Notes: a model not told the origin generated them from the sequence alone. Positions 8,463 through 16,787 are shown, numbered from the stretch's first letter. The stretch: 64,000 nucleotides of DNA from Sporolactobacillus laevolacticus DSM 442 (GCF_000497245.1 NZ_AWTC01000006.1:1-64000), one strand, 5' to 3'. Numbers and translations are program-made.

Positions 8463-9005
8463 TTATATATCCAGAAATTCTCCATCCTTGATTTCATGGA
8501 GCGCCCTATATAAATCACCAGGTATATGGCCGGCGAGCGCATCAATGGAATTGTAAACTTCCAGTTTGCGTGTATCCGCTGTCTCTTCTTCAACCTCTTT
8601 TGGGAATGGAATCCGGTTTATATTTTCTCCCGCGATCTTCTCCATAATCCTCTTTTTAAGTTCATGTTCAATGGATTGTTCTAACGGTATTCTTTTCTGC
8701 TCACGGATGAAAACCGCATAACGCCCATGTGTGGTTTCATAAACGACATAAGTAGTCAATAGCGCATGATCCTCATCATGGACACTTGCTGAGGCAAGTT
8801 CTCGTCCGATAAATCGTTTCCTTTTGTAAAAACCATCTTCACCTTCGGAAACCTCAATATGTTCGAACCCTTTTCCTTCACCTATCTTGGTAAAAAAACG
8901 AAGTGCCTGGACAATTGTAGCTGACAAGTTCTTGCCTGAAACTTCCTGGGCCTGATCAAACACCTGCAAATCAGCATCGGGAACATAAATGGTTTTATTC
9001 GGCAT
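8463..9005 (-). CDS. EXLDI family protein
   Basis: A protein of 180 residues ending in the family's namesake tail E-x-L-D-I (GEFLDI). The start MPNKTIYVPDADLQVFDQAQ looks like a short ribbon-helix-helix-type segment, which would suit DNA binding, followed by a regulatory domain. The biochemical role of the family is not known to me with certainty; transcriptional regulation is an inference. The ATG at 9005 has GGAG 6 bases upstream. Repeated TATACAT-like sequences upstream may be its own operators. It is probably co-transcribed with corA. Confidence 0.7.
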   Translation of the reverse strand: MPNKTIYVPDADLQVFDQAQEVSGKNLSATIVQALRFFTKIGEGKGFEHIEVSEGEDGFYKRKRFIGRELASASVHDEDHALLTTYVVYETTHGRYAVFIREQKRIPLEQSIEHELKKRIMEKIAGENINRIPFPKEVEEETADTRKLEVYNSIDALAGHIPGDLYRALHEIKDGEFLDI

Positions 9006-9027
9006 GATGATCTCCTTTTCTAATTAT

Positions 9028-9147
9028 TGACTACATACTTTATACATACAAATATACACGCTTTCTACGTAGAATAAAAGCAATATACATGTGATTTATA
9101 CATATATCTATTCATTTTGTATGCGTATATCTCACATACGTTGATTG
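9028..9147. promoter_or_regulatory. Intergenic operator-like repeats
   Basis: The divergent region between the EXLDI and Cof genes contains several near-copies of TATACATA (for example in TTTATACATAC, AATATACAC, AATATACATG and TTTATACATA) and the mirrored GTATGCGTATA, plus the palindrome CTACGTAG at about 9066. They could be sites for the EXLDI protein. Confidence 0.35.
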
Positions 9148-9192
9148 GTGCTATAATGCCGTATAACAAACAACTCTAGGGAGAGTAAATGA

Positions 9193-9960
9193 ATGAATAA
9201 TATATCGATGGTTAAGATGGTCGTCCTCGATCTTGATGGAACACTTTTAAATCAGCATCAATTAATCTCACAAAGAAACCAGTCTGCGATCCTTACTTGC
9301 CTTCAGCAAGGAATAAAAGTGGTGATTGCTACTGCCCGACTACCGCGCTCTGTTCGCCGTTTTGTTCCCGTACAGTTACTGCAGCACATGACGGTCATTT
9401 TTTATAACGGCGCACTCGTCATTGATCAATACGGAATCACAAAAAGTTTTACCCTCCCCCTTTCACTTTCAGAAAACATGATTACTTATGTACATACTCA
9501 TTTCCCGAATGCATCTTGCTCTGTTGAATCACAAGATGTCTTGTATACCGAATCAGCTGATCTCTCACCTTGGATAAGTTCAAACGTAATACCGGCAAAC
9601 GAAATGAAAAAGATACGTGCGAACAAATTACTAATATACGGTGATATTGACTTCTCGAACTTCAACAAAGAATACCGAGAAAAAGCATCAATTGTTTTAA
9701 CTGATTCCGGAAAAATAGTACAGGTTATGAAAAAAGGAACAAATAAAGCCAAAGCCGTACGTTCGCTTTGTGACGCAATGCTGATACCGATAAGTCAAGT
9801 GATGGCTTTCGGCGATGATCGCAACGATCTCGAACTTTTGCAACAATGCGGATATCCGGTTGCAATGGAGAATGCGATTGATGAACTGAAACAACATGCA
9901 TGGAAAATTACAGAGACCAACGCTAAAGATGGGGTAGCTGTTATCTTAGAAGAAGTATAA
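9193..9960 (+). CDS. Cof-type HAD-IIB sugar/flavin phosphatase
   Basis: A 255-residue member of the Cof subfamily of HAD phosphatases, cytoplasmic enzymes that dephosphorylate sugar phosphates, nucleotides or FMN. Motif I is VVLDLDGTLLN (near residues 11-21), motif II lies in VVIATARLPRS and motif IV is MAFGDDRNDLELL. The C2-type cap domain occupies about residues 85-185, and the usual ending GVAVILEEV is present. The substrate cannot be read from sequence. GGAGAG precedes the ATG. It is a single gene. Confidence 0.88.
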   Translation: MNNISMVKMVVLDLDGTLLNQHQLISQRNQSAILTCLQQGIKVVIATARLPRSVRRFVPVQLLQHMTVIFYNGALVIDQYGITKSFTLPLSLSENMITYVHTHFPNASCSVESQDVLYTESADLSPWISSNVIPANEMKKIRANKLLIYGDIDFSNFNKEYREKASIVLTDSGKIVQVMKKGTNKAKAVRSLCDAMLIPISQVMAFGDDRNDLELLQQCGYPVAMENAIDELKQHAWKITETNAKDGVAVILEEV

Positions 9961-10183
9961 ATCAACAGGTCTGCTTATATAATTTATGTTTCTTCTTAAT
10001 ACCATGCTGCCAAATATGCGAACATTTGTATTAATCATATGTTTGTTTAACTCTTCACCGGAATTTATTATTGACTCACAAATGGATAAGCTCATTCCTT
10101 TTAATATTAGAGCTCCTGATGTTAATGCCATACAAGCATGCTCAGCATAACATGTAACAGTGACTTAGAAAGAAGGGAATACA

Positions 10184-10447
10184 ATGAATTGTTTTAATGG
10201 AAATGGCGGAAATAAATATAACTTTGCTGATCTTGTACAATATTTTGGGCAATTGTTAAGCACAACGGGTGATACAATTACTCTTATTGGGCAAGCGATT
10301 GCTCTAGAAAATGATCGACAACAACAGATTTCGGATCAAAAGGACAAAGATCAACAATCATTAGAGCAGCAGCAAACACAACAACAAATAGCGGAAATGC
10401 AAGCACAAATTAAACAGTTACAAAAGCAAATGGAAAACAGAGCTTAA
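10184..10447 (+). CDS. Gln-rich coiled-coil protein, unknown
   Basis: A protein of 87 residues that I do not recognise. The N-terminal half (NKYNFADLVQYFGQLLSTTGDTITLIGQAIALE) may be an amphipathic helix pair. The C-terminal half is very rich in Gln, Asp and Lys (DRQQQISDQKDKDQQS and MQAQIKQLQKQMENRA) and strongly predicts a coiled coil. GAAGGG precedes the ATG by 6 bases. Such small Q-rich proteins occur beside spore-coat genes in Bacillales, but no function is claimed. Confidence 0.6.
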   Translation: MNCFNGNGGNKYNFADLVQYFGQLLSTTGDTITLIGQAIALENDRQQQISDQKDKDQQSLEQQQTQQQIAEMQAQIKQLQKQMENRA

Positions 10448-10535
10448 TAACAGAATAACAAGATCACCTATTTTATTGCATTGGGGGTACGTACAACCTT
10501 TTAATTAGTGTCAACAAAAACGAGAGAGTAATTCC

Positions 10536-11330
10536 TTAAAATTTGCCAAATTCAACCGGGAACTGTAGAGGATGTAATGTGGCATCTATTCCATTCATTT
10601 TATAATGATTCAACTCTAAGTATTTAAGAAGCGGCTCGATGTTTTGAACTGTACTGAATCGATCATGCAATAAAATGACTGGAATTTGGTTGGTAGCATT
10701 CAACTTTTTAATTTGATTAATTGTTACCTGATTAAATCGCCAATTTCTATATTTCCAGTCGTGGCTATCAACGTTCCAATCCCACATAATAAAACCTTTT
10801 TCATTTATAGCTTGGCGGTAGTTATTTTTCATAAAAGGATAGCTACCATAAGGGGTTCTTATAAATGGAGTTTTAATTTTTACAATATTCATTAACGTTT
10901 TTTGATCCTCGCTCATTTCTCGAACAACAGTTTGTTTTGACCGATATAGTTTTCGATGATCATGAGTGACACCATGTAGTCCTAATGAAAACCCCTCTAG
11001 ATTCATTCGTTCTACTTCTTTCGGATGTTTAAGAATATTTGATTGAAGTAGAAAAAATGTCGCCTTGGCGTGATATTTATCCAATAGATCCATCAATTTA
11101 TCTGAAGATGAAGACGGTCCATCATCGAAAGTTAAATAGACAATTTTCTCGGAATTATTGCTTACCATCAGTTTATGAACAGGTGCTGGAATATAACCAG
11201 AAGTCACATACTGATTTTGCGTTTTGCCTAAGCAATTACCTGAACTTTGCCCAATGACAAAGTTCACAAAGACCATGAACAGGACTACATATTTACCAAT
11301 CGTTTTATTTTTTGGAACATTAAAATGCAA
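10536..11330 (-). CDS. Polysaccharide deacetylase, NodB family, exported
   Basis: A carbohydrate esterase 4 (NodB) enzyme of 264 residues that removes acetyl groups from peptidoglycan or related polymers. A signal or anchor segment IGKYVVLFMVFVNFVIGQSS covers about residues 11-30. The catalytic motifs are visible: LTFDDGPSSSSD (motif 1), HGVTHDH (motif 2, metal histidines), RTPYGSYP (motif 3), MWDWNVDSHDW (motif 4) and ILLHDR (motif 5). It belongs to the PdaA/YlxY-like group by size. A role in the spore cortex or wall is an inference from the neighbouring spore-type genes. The gene stands alone. Confidence 0.9.
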   Translation of the reverse strand: MHFNVPKNKTIGKYVVLFMVFVNFVIGQSSGNCLGKTQNQYVTSGYIPAPVHKLMVSNNSEKIVYLTFDDGPSSSSDKLMDLLDKYHAKATFFLLQSNILKHPKEVERMNLEGFSLGLHGVTHDHRKLYRSKQTVVREMSEDQKTLMNIVKIKTPFIRTPYGSYPFMKNNYRQAINEKGFIMWDWNVDSHDWKYRNWRFNQVTINQIKKLNATNQIPVILLHDRFSTVQNIEPLLKYLELNHYKMNGIDATLHPLQFPVEFGKF

Positions 11331-11582
11331 AGTTTTCGACCTCCCACAATGAAATAATACGCATTAGATTAATGTTCCCATCTGTTTAAAAAAAATTTAT
11401 GATGGTCTAAATATTTTACTAAAGCTAATTTGGACAACCTCACATTTGACCTGGTTATCTATTCTGAACTGTCTGGAATCTCATCAACCATGTTCTATTC
11501 GACGGTCTAATTTGCTTTAATTCCACAATGGCCCTCATAATGTTGTTACATAAATGTTGATTGAAATTTATATACAATAAAA

Positions 11583-11610
11583 GAGCCCGCAAATTAGCAG
11601 GCTCCAAATC
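11583..11610 (-). terminator. Rho-independent terminator
   Basis: On the minus strand GAGCCTGC pairs with GCGGGCTC and is followed by TTTTATT, about 50 bp beyond the stop of the small gene at 11657. Confidence 0.7.
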
Positions 11611-11656
11611 ACTTCATTTTGATTTCCACAAACGATAAAAGACTGCATTCCTATTT

Positions 11657-11842
11657 TTAAAAAATACGCCTTCTGTTTCTTAAGAGGAAAATAGCTGCGA
11701 TTAGAAAAAACGGGATGAATATCCGTCTAGAAAAGCGATCTCGTAGAAATATCCCCCCTCGTGGATCCATACCATCTATTACTCCCCAATAAGATCTGCC
11801 GTCACGACCACAAACTTCAACCGGTTGTCCACGATAGCACAT
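11657..11842 (-). CDS. Small basic membrane protein, unknown
   Basis: A protein of 61 residues starting MCYRGQPVEVCGRDGRSYWG. The first half resembles a small SH3-like fold (GQPVEVCGRDG, then GVIDGMDPRGGIFL). The second half is one hydrophobic helix (IFIPFFLIAAIFLL) ending in an Arg cluster RNRRRIF. I chose the ATG at 11842, which has GGAAG 5 bases upstream; an ATG at 11854 would add four residues. It lies in the small spore-type cluster, and a coat or outer-forespore role is a guess. Confidence 0.55.
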   Translation of the reverse strand: MCYRGQPVEVCGRDGRSYWGVIDGMDPRGGIFLRDRFSRRIFIPFFLIAAIFLLRNRRRIF

Positions 11843-12109
11843 CAAATCTTCCATCTAATTTTTTCATTCCCTTTTGTTTTAATATCACCTCAATCTAAGT
11901 TATGTAATCTAAAAGGACTTTGAGTAGACCAACTCACCAAAGAGAGAACAAATCCACGGTTATCATTATGTCATGCGTCTAAAATGGTTAACCTATGGTC
12001 TCTTTCTTTGCTAATACGAAGAGCATCTTCGTTTTCTAATCTATGATATACCCTTCAAAACAGGCTCTTTCCCTCGTCTTCATGTCCATTTCACTCCTGC
12101 ATGCCCACA

Positions 12110-12117
12110 CATATTAT
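12110..12117 (+). promoter_or_regulatory. Sporulation-type -10 box of first yjcZ-like gene
   Basis: CATATTAT about 31 bp before the start codon fits the -10 consensus CATAnnnT shared by mother-cell sigma factors E and K. No clear -35 box was assigned. Confidence 0.35.
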
Positions 12118-12148
12118 GCAGTATCACTTAATGAGGAGGTGCAGCATC

Positions 12149-12274
12149 TTGAGTGAAGGAAATGATAACGATCAAGGTAATTCTAATTATCCCAAATCGG
12201 ATTTTAGTTTTGCTCTGATCGTCGTTTTGTTTATCCTATTGATTATCGTCGGCGTATCTTTTGTAAAATGGTAA
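12149..12274 (+). CDS. YjcZ-family sporulation peptide
   Basis: A peptide of 41 residues starting at TTG, 9 bases after GAGGAGGTG. The soluble Asn/Asp-rich head is followed by the family hallmark FALIVVLFILLIIVG, a single transmembrane helix. YjcZ-family peptides (TIGR01732-type) are widespread in spore formers and are made during sporulation; their exact role is unsettled. A second copy follows 190 bp downstream with the same helix. A mother-cell-type -10 box lies upstream and a terminator follows. Confidence 0.85.
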   Translation: MSEGNDNDQGNSNYPKSDFSFALIVVLFILLIIVGVSFVKW

Positions 12275-12316
12275 ATTGCTGAATCCGTCAAGACTCATGA
12301 AAGAACACTCCTAATC

Positions 12317-12345
12317 AAGAGCACTTTCCACCATGTGCTCTTTTT
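12317..12345 (+). terminator. Terminator after first yjcZ-like gene
   Basis: AAGAGCAC pairs with GTGCTCTT around a 10-base loop and runs into TTTTT. Confidence 0.8.
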
Positions 12346-12425
12346 AGCATTCACACTCTCGACACAGGTTCTCAAATAGGCTTTTCTCCTCATACATCTA
12401 ACCCTTACATTCTCTTGTTTGAACT

Positions 12426-12433
12426 CATATAAT
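12426..12433 (+). promoter_or_regulatory. Sporulation-type -10 box of second yjcZ-like gene
   Basis: CATATAAT, 32 bp before the ATG at 12466, matches the mother-cell -10 consensus CATAnnnT and holds the same position as the box before the first copy. Confidence 0.35.
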
Positions 12434-12465
12434 GTTGTATCCACATGATAAGGAGGTGTTCGCTC

Positions 12466-12600
12466 ATGAGTTGTGATAATGGTAACACTGGCGGCGGTTA
12501 CGGTGGTGGCTACGACTGTGGGTTCAAGATTAATAACTTTGCTCTGATCGTTGTCCTGTTTATTCTGTTGATTATCGTTGGAACGGCGTTCTGCTATTAA
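12466..12600 (+). CDS. YjcZ-family sporulation peptide
   Basis: A peptide of 44 residues with an ATG start preceded by AAGGAGGTG. The N-terminus is Gly/Asn-rich with two cysteines (SCDNGNTGGGYGGGYDCGF). The transmembrane helix FALIVVLFILLIIVG is identical to that of the copy at 12149, so the pair probably arose by duplication. The classic YjcZ pattern of a glycine-rich head and a single helix is clear. It is expected to associate with a forespore or mother-cell membrane. Confidence 0.88.
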   Translation: MSCDNGNTGGGYGGGYDCGFKINNFALIVVLFILLIIVGTAFCY

Positions 12601-12645
12601 AAAATAGGCGTGTCAGTACTGGCGCCTATTCATCACCTTCTGTAT

Positions 12646-12677
12646 AAAGGACACCTAGCACCCGGGTGGCCTTTTTC
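12646..12677 (+). terminator. Terminator after second yjcZ-like gene
   Basis: AAAGGACACC pairs with GGTGGCCTTT and is followed by TT and a T-rich stretch. A second hairpin, AATAGGCG/CGCCTATT (12603-12630), lies just before it. Confidence 0.7.
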
Positions 12678-12768
12678 ATTTTCAATTAAAAATTTTTACC
12701 GTTCTAGATCGAATGCATATGAATATGAATTATTGATCAAAAATCTTATGTAAAAAGAGGCGTAATAA

Positions 12769-13143
12769 ATGGGAGTTCCTGTTACTGGTTTCGTGTTCCA
12801 TTCTGATGATTCAGACCCGCTTCACTCACATCAACTTTTTATTACGAGTTGGGACGGTGTGCCTGTGCATGTCCATCAATTTAGGGGCACTACCTCTTTT
12901 GATGATGGACACAGACATCAATATGCCGGAACTACTGAACCCGCTCCTAGTGATGTTCCGCATTCTCACAGGTATTTCACCATGACTTCTGTTAATGATG
13001 GACATAGACATCAGATATCAGGCATTACAGGGCCTGCAATTCCACTGCCTAATGGAGGACACTATCACGAATTCAGAGGAACGACCTCAGTGAGTGGGGT
13101 TAATCCTCATACTCACCAATACTCTGGTCAAACAAGCCAATAA
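12769..13143 (+). CDS. YmaF-family His-rich repeat protein
   Basis: A protein of 124 residues built from repeated His-rich strands such as FDDGHRHQYAGTTEPA, VNDGHRHQISGITGPA and GGHYHEFRGTTS. The pattern D/N-G-H-x-H followed by G-T-T/S matches the YmaF family of Bacillales, small proteins thought to be spore-associated and possibly metal-binding. The repeats recur about every 25-30 residues, which suggests a beta-solenoid or repeated beta-hairpins. GAGG precedes the ATG by 8 bases. A CATATGAAT sequence about 50 bp upstream could be another sporulation -10 box. Confidence 0.82.
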   Translation: MGVPVTGFVFHSDDSDPLHSHQLFITSWDGVPVHVHQFRGTTSFDDGHRHQYAGTTEPAPSDVPHSHRYFTMTSVNDGHRHQISGITGPAIPLPNGGHYHEFRGTTSVSGVNPHTHQYSGQTSQ

Positions 13144-13455
13144 GCACATCCTAATTATTACACTGCTCCTCACCTACACATCGCTAACGCGCGCGCTCAC
13201 AAAACTACTGATAAGGAATCTATACTCATCCATCGTATACCGCGTCCTTCTATCACTGAGAGGCTGCAGGGGCGATAACGTTTATAAGAATCGAACTTAG
13301 AACAATGTGTGTCCTTCAATTTTCCAGTATTTCTCCAAAGCTATTCATTAAAAAACAATGTATTCATATGACCCCAGGATAGAAAAAGACGTTGGCCAAC
13401 TTCTTCTGTATGATTAGTACATCTGATCCTATAAGTTTTCCCTAAATTTATTCCA
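13144..13455. other. Intergenic, no supported gene
   Basis: About 310 bp between the YmaF-type gene and the small membrane gene. A GC-rich stretch CTAACGCGCGCGCT at 13181 is compositionally odd. I saw no promoter, RNA or gene that I could support. Confidence 0.35.
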
Positions 13456-13458
13456 TAG

Positions 13459-13668
13459 TTAATTAATTTGCCAACCTCCAAGAAAACAAAAAAATGTTAA
13501 TAACGATAAAATAAACAAAATACTCGGTATCCATGCAAAACCTGTCCGGTCGCAGAACTCCGATAGCGATTTATATTTATCTCTAAACAATAATTGGTAA
13601 ATAATTTGCAGGGCAAAAAGCATCATTGCGCAACATAAAAATAATAGAACACTGATCAATAACAACAT
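13459..13668 (-). CDS. Small membrane protein, unknown
   Basis: A protein of 69 residues with two clear transmembrane segments, LLLISVLLFLCCAMMLFALQ near the N-terminus and WIPSILFILSLLTFFCFLGG near the C-terminus, joined by a charged loop (RDKYKSLSEFCDRTG). A strong GGGAGGG ribosome site lies about 10 bases before the ATG. I do not recognise the family. It sits at the left border of the decayed prophage, so it could be host- or phage-derived. Confidence 0.5.
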   Translation of the reverse strand: MLLLISVLLFLCCAMMLFALQIIYQLLFRDKYKSLSEFCDRTGFAWIPSILFILSLLTFFCFLGGWQIN

Positions 13669-13755
13669 ACTTATTAATTCCCTCCCTGCTTATTTTTCTA
13701 TCTATTTCTATTAATATCGCCGTTCCTGATATGGGAACCTTTATTACTTGTTAAT

Positions 13756-13835
13756 TTATTGCCAATCTAAAAAATTCCCTTCATCATACTTAATTTTAGC
13801 ACCTTTCTCTTTTACTGGTAATTCGTAAGCCTAGG
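13756..13835 (-). pseudogene. C-terminal gene remnant at prophage junction
   Basis: A 24-residue open tail (ELPVKEKGAKIKYDEGNF, ending DWQ) closes at 13756. It lies directly against the truncated holin and looks like the 3' end of a gene cut by the deletion that ended the prophage here. The parent gene is not recognised. Confidence 0.3.
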
Positions 13836-13839
13836 GTTT

Positions 13840-14061
13840 TCAGTACACGAAAAAGAGCATCACCTTTTTGGCGATGCCCCTAAATCCAACTTTACTAGAT
13901 AATGTACCGGTGTAAGATGCGGCGAGCATGCCAGTCACATAATCGATAATCACAAATGTAATTAAGATCCTGATCATTGGTGACCACCCTTGATACAGAT
14001 AGCCGGTCACCGCTCCAAGAATTGCAGCTGCAGCTCGATAGACAAATTCGTATTTGTTCAT
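13840..14061 (-). pseudogene. Phage holin, truncated
   Basis: The first 72 residues of a toxin-secretion/phage-lysis-type holin. They match the intact holin at 36128-36532 almost residue for residue (start MNKYEFVYRAAA, LITFVIIDYVTG, then GIAKKVMLFFV) and then stop abruptly. About half the protein is lost. The break at about 13848 marks the left end of the older prophage, where unrelated sequence begins. The start at 14061 follows the same GGAGG context as the intact copy. Confidence 0.85.
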
Positions 14062-14250
14062 TTGTTCGCCTCCATGTTTATAAAAAATAGGACTCCGAAG
14101 AGTCCATGAATAGGAAAAAATAAAATTAACAGCCTTAGAGAATGAACAAGTAAACTTCATTCATAATAATAATTAGACAATGTGAATACCATATGAATTT
14201 ATTAAGCGTTTGACTACGTAAATTCAATTTGTTATCACATGTAATGCATA

Positions 14251-14400
14251 AAAAAAACGGACCCGGGGGGATCCGTGAGGGGAGTTAAATTTTTTGATCA
14301 CTATATATATCGGTTTGAATCCTATCAATTTAAGCCATTGATGATCGCCACCTTTAGTGAGATAGGCAAAATAAAAAGACCTTTTCAGGTCTCCTTAGTT
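14251..14400 (-). other. Conserved non-coding block B, copy 1 (terminator plus leader)
   Basis: A block shared with 36556-36704. It contains, in minus-strand order, the hairpin AGACCTGAAAAGGTCT (14377-14392), TATCTCACTAAAGGTGGCGA, a conserved AT-rich part and a strong terminator CGGATCC-CCCC-GGGTCCG followed by T7 (14251-14275). It separates a variable membrane gene from the holin gene in both prophages. Confidence 0.65.
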
Positions 14401-14463
14401 TGCTGATTCAACTTTAGCAATTCAAGATATTCATCGATCGTTTCAGCAAGCAAACAATTAATT

Positions 14464-14940
14464 TCATAGTACCAATATAATTCTTTTTTGTCTGTTTAAA
14501 TATGATCCGATCCAATATACCGATATAATCATTACCAAGATAATTAATAGATATAATGGCCATGAATAAGCACCAAGAATAAGTTCCGTTATTTGTGAAG
14601 GTTTACTATTAAAATGATTTGAAATGTAGTTAGATAATGTACCAATCATACTGACAGCAATACTTATAAAGCTACCTATGGATGCAATCAAGATTGCAGT
14701 TCCTTGTTGTCCTACTCCATCCATCCCTTTGTGAACTAATATCGATCCTTCAATTCGTTTTAACATTTTTTTAATTCATTAGTATTAAACCTATTAGCAA
14801 ACTCCTTTTTAATCATTTCTTCTCTGCTAAAAGTTAGCCTTTTAACTCTTGTGCTTTTTTGGAATATCAGACAATACATCTGAAATTACTTTTTTCGATA
14901 ATTTCAGTACTGATTTTGAATCTGCTAAATCTTTATTCAT
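14464..14940 (-). pseudogene. Phage-carried membrane protein, frameshifted
   Basis: The reading frame starts at 14940 (MNKDLADSKSVLKLSKKV, after GAGGTG) and is lost near 14860. A second frame continues with STRVKRLTFSREEMIKKEF and then two transmembrane helices (AILIASIGSFISIAVSMIGT and LYLLIILVMIISVYWIGSYL). Together they would give about 158 residues. It occupies the position held in the second prophage by a different membrane protein of 165 residues, between the holin block and the tail genes. The function is unknown; superinfection exclusion is a guess. Confidence 0.55.
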
Positions 14941-15072
14941 TATGATCACCTCATTATTATATCGATCATTATAAGGTGATAATTAACAATTTTTAACGAC
15001 TTACGGCAGGTCCAAGAAGGCATAAAAAATAAGCCTTACGCAGGCTCAAGCGAGATGAATGATCACCTCCTC

Positions 15073-15216
15073 TCAAACAGAATCATTTCTTTTTATTCCA
15101 AAGGTTTCCTTGACTAGCTTGTTACCGTCAAAAAATCGACGGAGAATGAAAAATGCTTTTTCTTCTGGAATTTCAGTTTTCCGGTCAATCGATAGATAGA
15201 ATGTTTTAACTTCCAA
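15073..15216 (-). CDS. Small phage protein, unknown
   Basis: A protein of 47 residues starting at TTG (15216) with AAGG 9 bases upstream: MEVKTFYLSIDRKTEIPEEK, then AFFILRRFFDGNKLV. It overlaps the end of the minor-head/peptidase pseudogene by 11 bp, as expected for tightly packed phage genes. It is intact, charged, without a membrane segment. I cannot assign a function. Confidence 0.5.
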   Translation of the reverse strand: MEVKTFYLSIDRKTEIPEEKAFFILRRFFDGNKLVKETFGIKRNDSV

Positions 15217-16787
15217 TGTCACGACCTTCTTTCACACCGTACTTTTGCAATACCGCATACCGTTCCGGAAAGAAAAATTGAATGGTTCTCCGCTCGATAC
15301 TGCCTGGGCTCCAGTGGTACATAATTGTTTCCGCAATATCCTCATAGATGTCTGTCTTAGCATAGTCCGTAATATGCGCGGCGTCTTTCTTGGCTGCCTT
15401 CTTCCAGTCTTTCAAGAATTGATCACCAAGAGTTTCTTGCAAGGCATGTGCCGTATCGTGCCGGCTCGTACCCGCAAGTAGTGTATTTCGCTGATCATTA
15501 TCCAGCCAATCATTTCGGTACAGTTCAATGTTTTTGCTTTTGAGATCAAAACCACCAATGGCCGAATCGAAAATCTCACCTTCAAGTTCATCGTAAGGTA
15601 TCAAGTACATGGATTTCTTTAATCACACTCCGATGTTCCTTCGGAATCTGATTGATGAAGTTTTTTACATCATCAATGGAGAGCTTCTGCATATCAGTAT
15701 CAAGATCAACCAGCTGCACAATAGGGACACCAGATGAAATGTCCACCCTTGCCGCGCGCTCTGATTCATCTAGCATCTTTGGTTATCACATCTGGATTAC
15801 TCTTTGGCATCCTTTTATCACCGATCCACTCATCATATGACTGAAAAGGAATGGTTACACTCGGCGCGCTGGTTTCCTTTTTAGCCTGTTTCTCCGCCTG
15901 TTTTTCGGTCATTCCGTCTGCCATAAGCTGGATTCCGATTCGATTTGCCAGCTTCTGCTGATAGGCAGCGTCCTGATAGTCTCTCGCTCGGCGTGTGTCC
16001 GGGAGCTGACCATTCACCTTGAATATTTTCACACATCGGCATTGACAATCTTCATTCGTCACGCCGAACAGGTGCGGCCACTTTGCTTTTAATCCATGGA
16101 TATGAAAGTATCCATCTTTATCAGCTTCCTGCCCGTCCAGCTTACGATGATTCGGTCGTGTACTCATGTCCGGAGAACGTTATGCCAAGTTGGCAAACAG
16201 AGTTCAAAAAGCTGTTGGGTTTAGTCATGCAAAAGCATGCAATGTGGTGAGAACAGAAGCTGGCCGGGTGCGGTCCGTTGCCCGTAACGAAAGTGCCGAT
16301 ATCGCAAGCAAACAAGCTGATCTTGTTGGCGTATGGAATGCAACGCTGGACATGAGCGATTGGCTGATCTCAAGATCATTTTTTCTCACAATCTCATTCC
16401 GATGTGTTTCCATCAAGGACGGAAGTGTCAGTTTTGGTATTGGATTCTTGACCGCCGCTTGGATCACAGAGAGCGGTGGAATCGTCACACCTAGTGGCGT
16501 TTGTGCCGCAAGCTCAAACAAATATGATGACTTCATAAAGTTTTGCAAATACACATTTCAAGCAATCCCTGTATGTTCGTGAGCAGCTGCTGATATCGAT
16601 TAAAGTGATTCAGGTCCGTCCATGACAATTCACCTTCTCCGTTGGAATATTTCTGATACATTGTTGCAATTTGATTCAAGATCGTTTTTAAACGCACGGC
16701 GAACAGCTTGTCCATGTCACTTACAGCGTTCTCAGTCATCCGATCTAGTGATTGGTCAATTTCCTGTTGGTTCACCGCCATCACCAC
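15206..16787 (-). pseudogene. Phage minor head protein (SPP1 gp7 type) with peptidase-like tail, broken
   Basis: The gene is readable in pieces: an N-terminal part (16787-16533), a frameshift near 16545, a second part to 16357, an inverted block (16163-16356), then the gp7 C-terminal part with TRPNHRKLDG and the Cys motif CQCRC (16167-15766). Two overlapping frames follow. One (15776-15588) carries PIVQLVDLDTDM. The other (15610-15206) has HDTAHALQ, which resembles a zincin HExxH motif with Asp in place of Glu. SPP1 gp7-like proteins join portal and capsid during head assembly. The gene follows the portal pseudogene directly. At least one frameshift plus the inversion make it non-functional. 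Confidence 0.85.
16163..16356. other. 194-bp micro-inversion inside the minor head gene
   Basis: The block is bounded by the perfect 9-bp inverted repeat CTCATGTCC (16163-16171) and GGACATGAG (16348-16356). On the plus strand it encodes the missing middle of the minor head protein, including NVVRTEAGRVR and LVGVWNATLDM. Turning it over restores one unbroken minus-strand frame from 16554 to 15766, reading SQSLMSGERYAK at one joint and TLDMSTRPNHRK at the other. Confidence 0.9.

Noticed and set aside
9946-10131. Minus-strand frame of 61 codons between the Cof and Gln-rich genes
   Set aside because: No ribosome site, no recognisable family, and it overlaps the Cof gene end. Not enough support.
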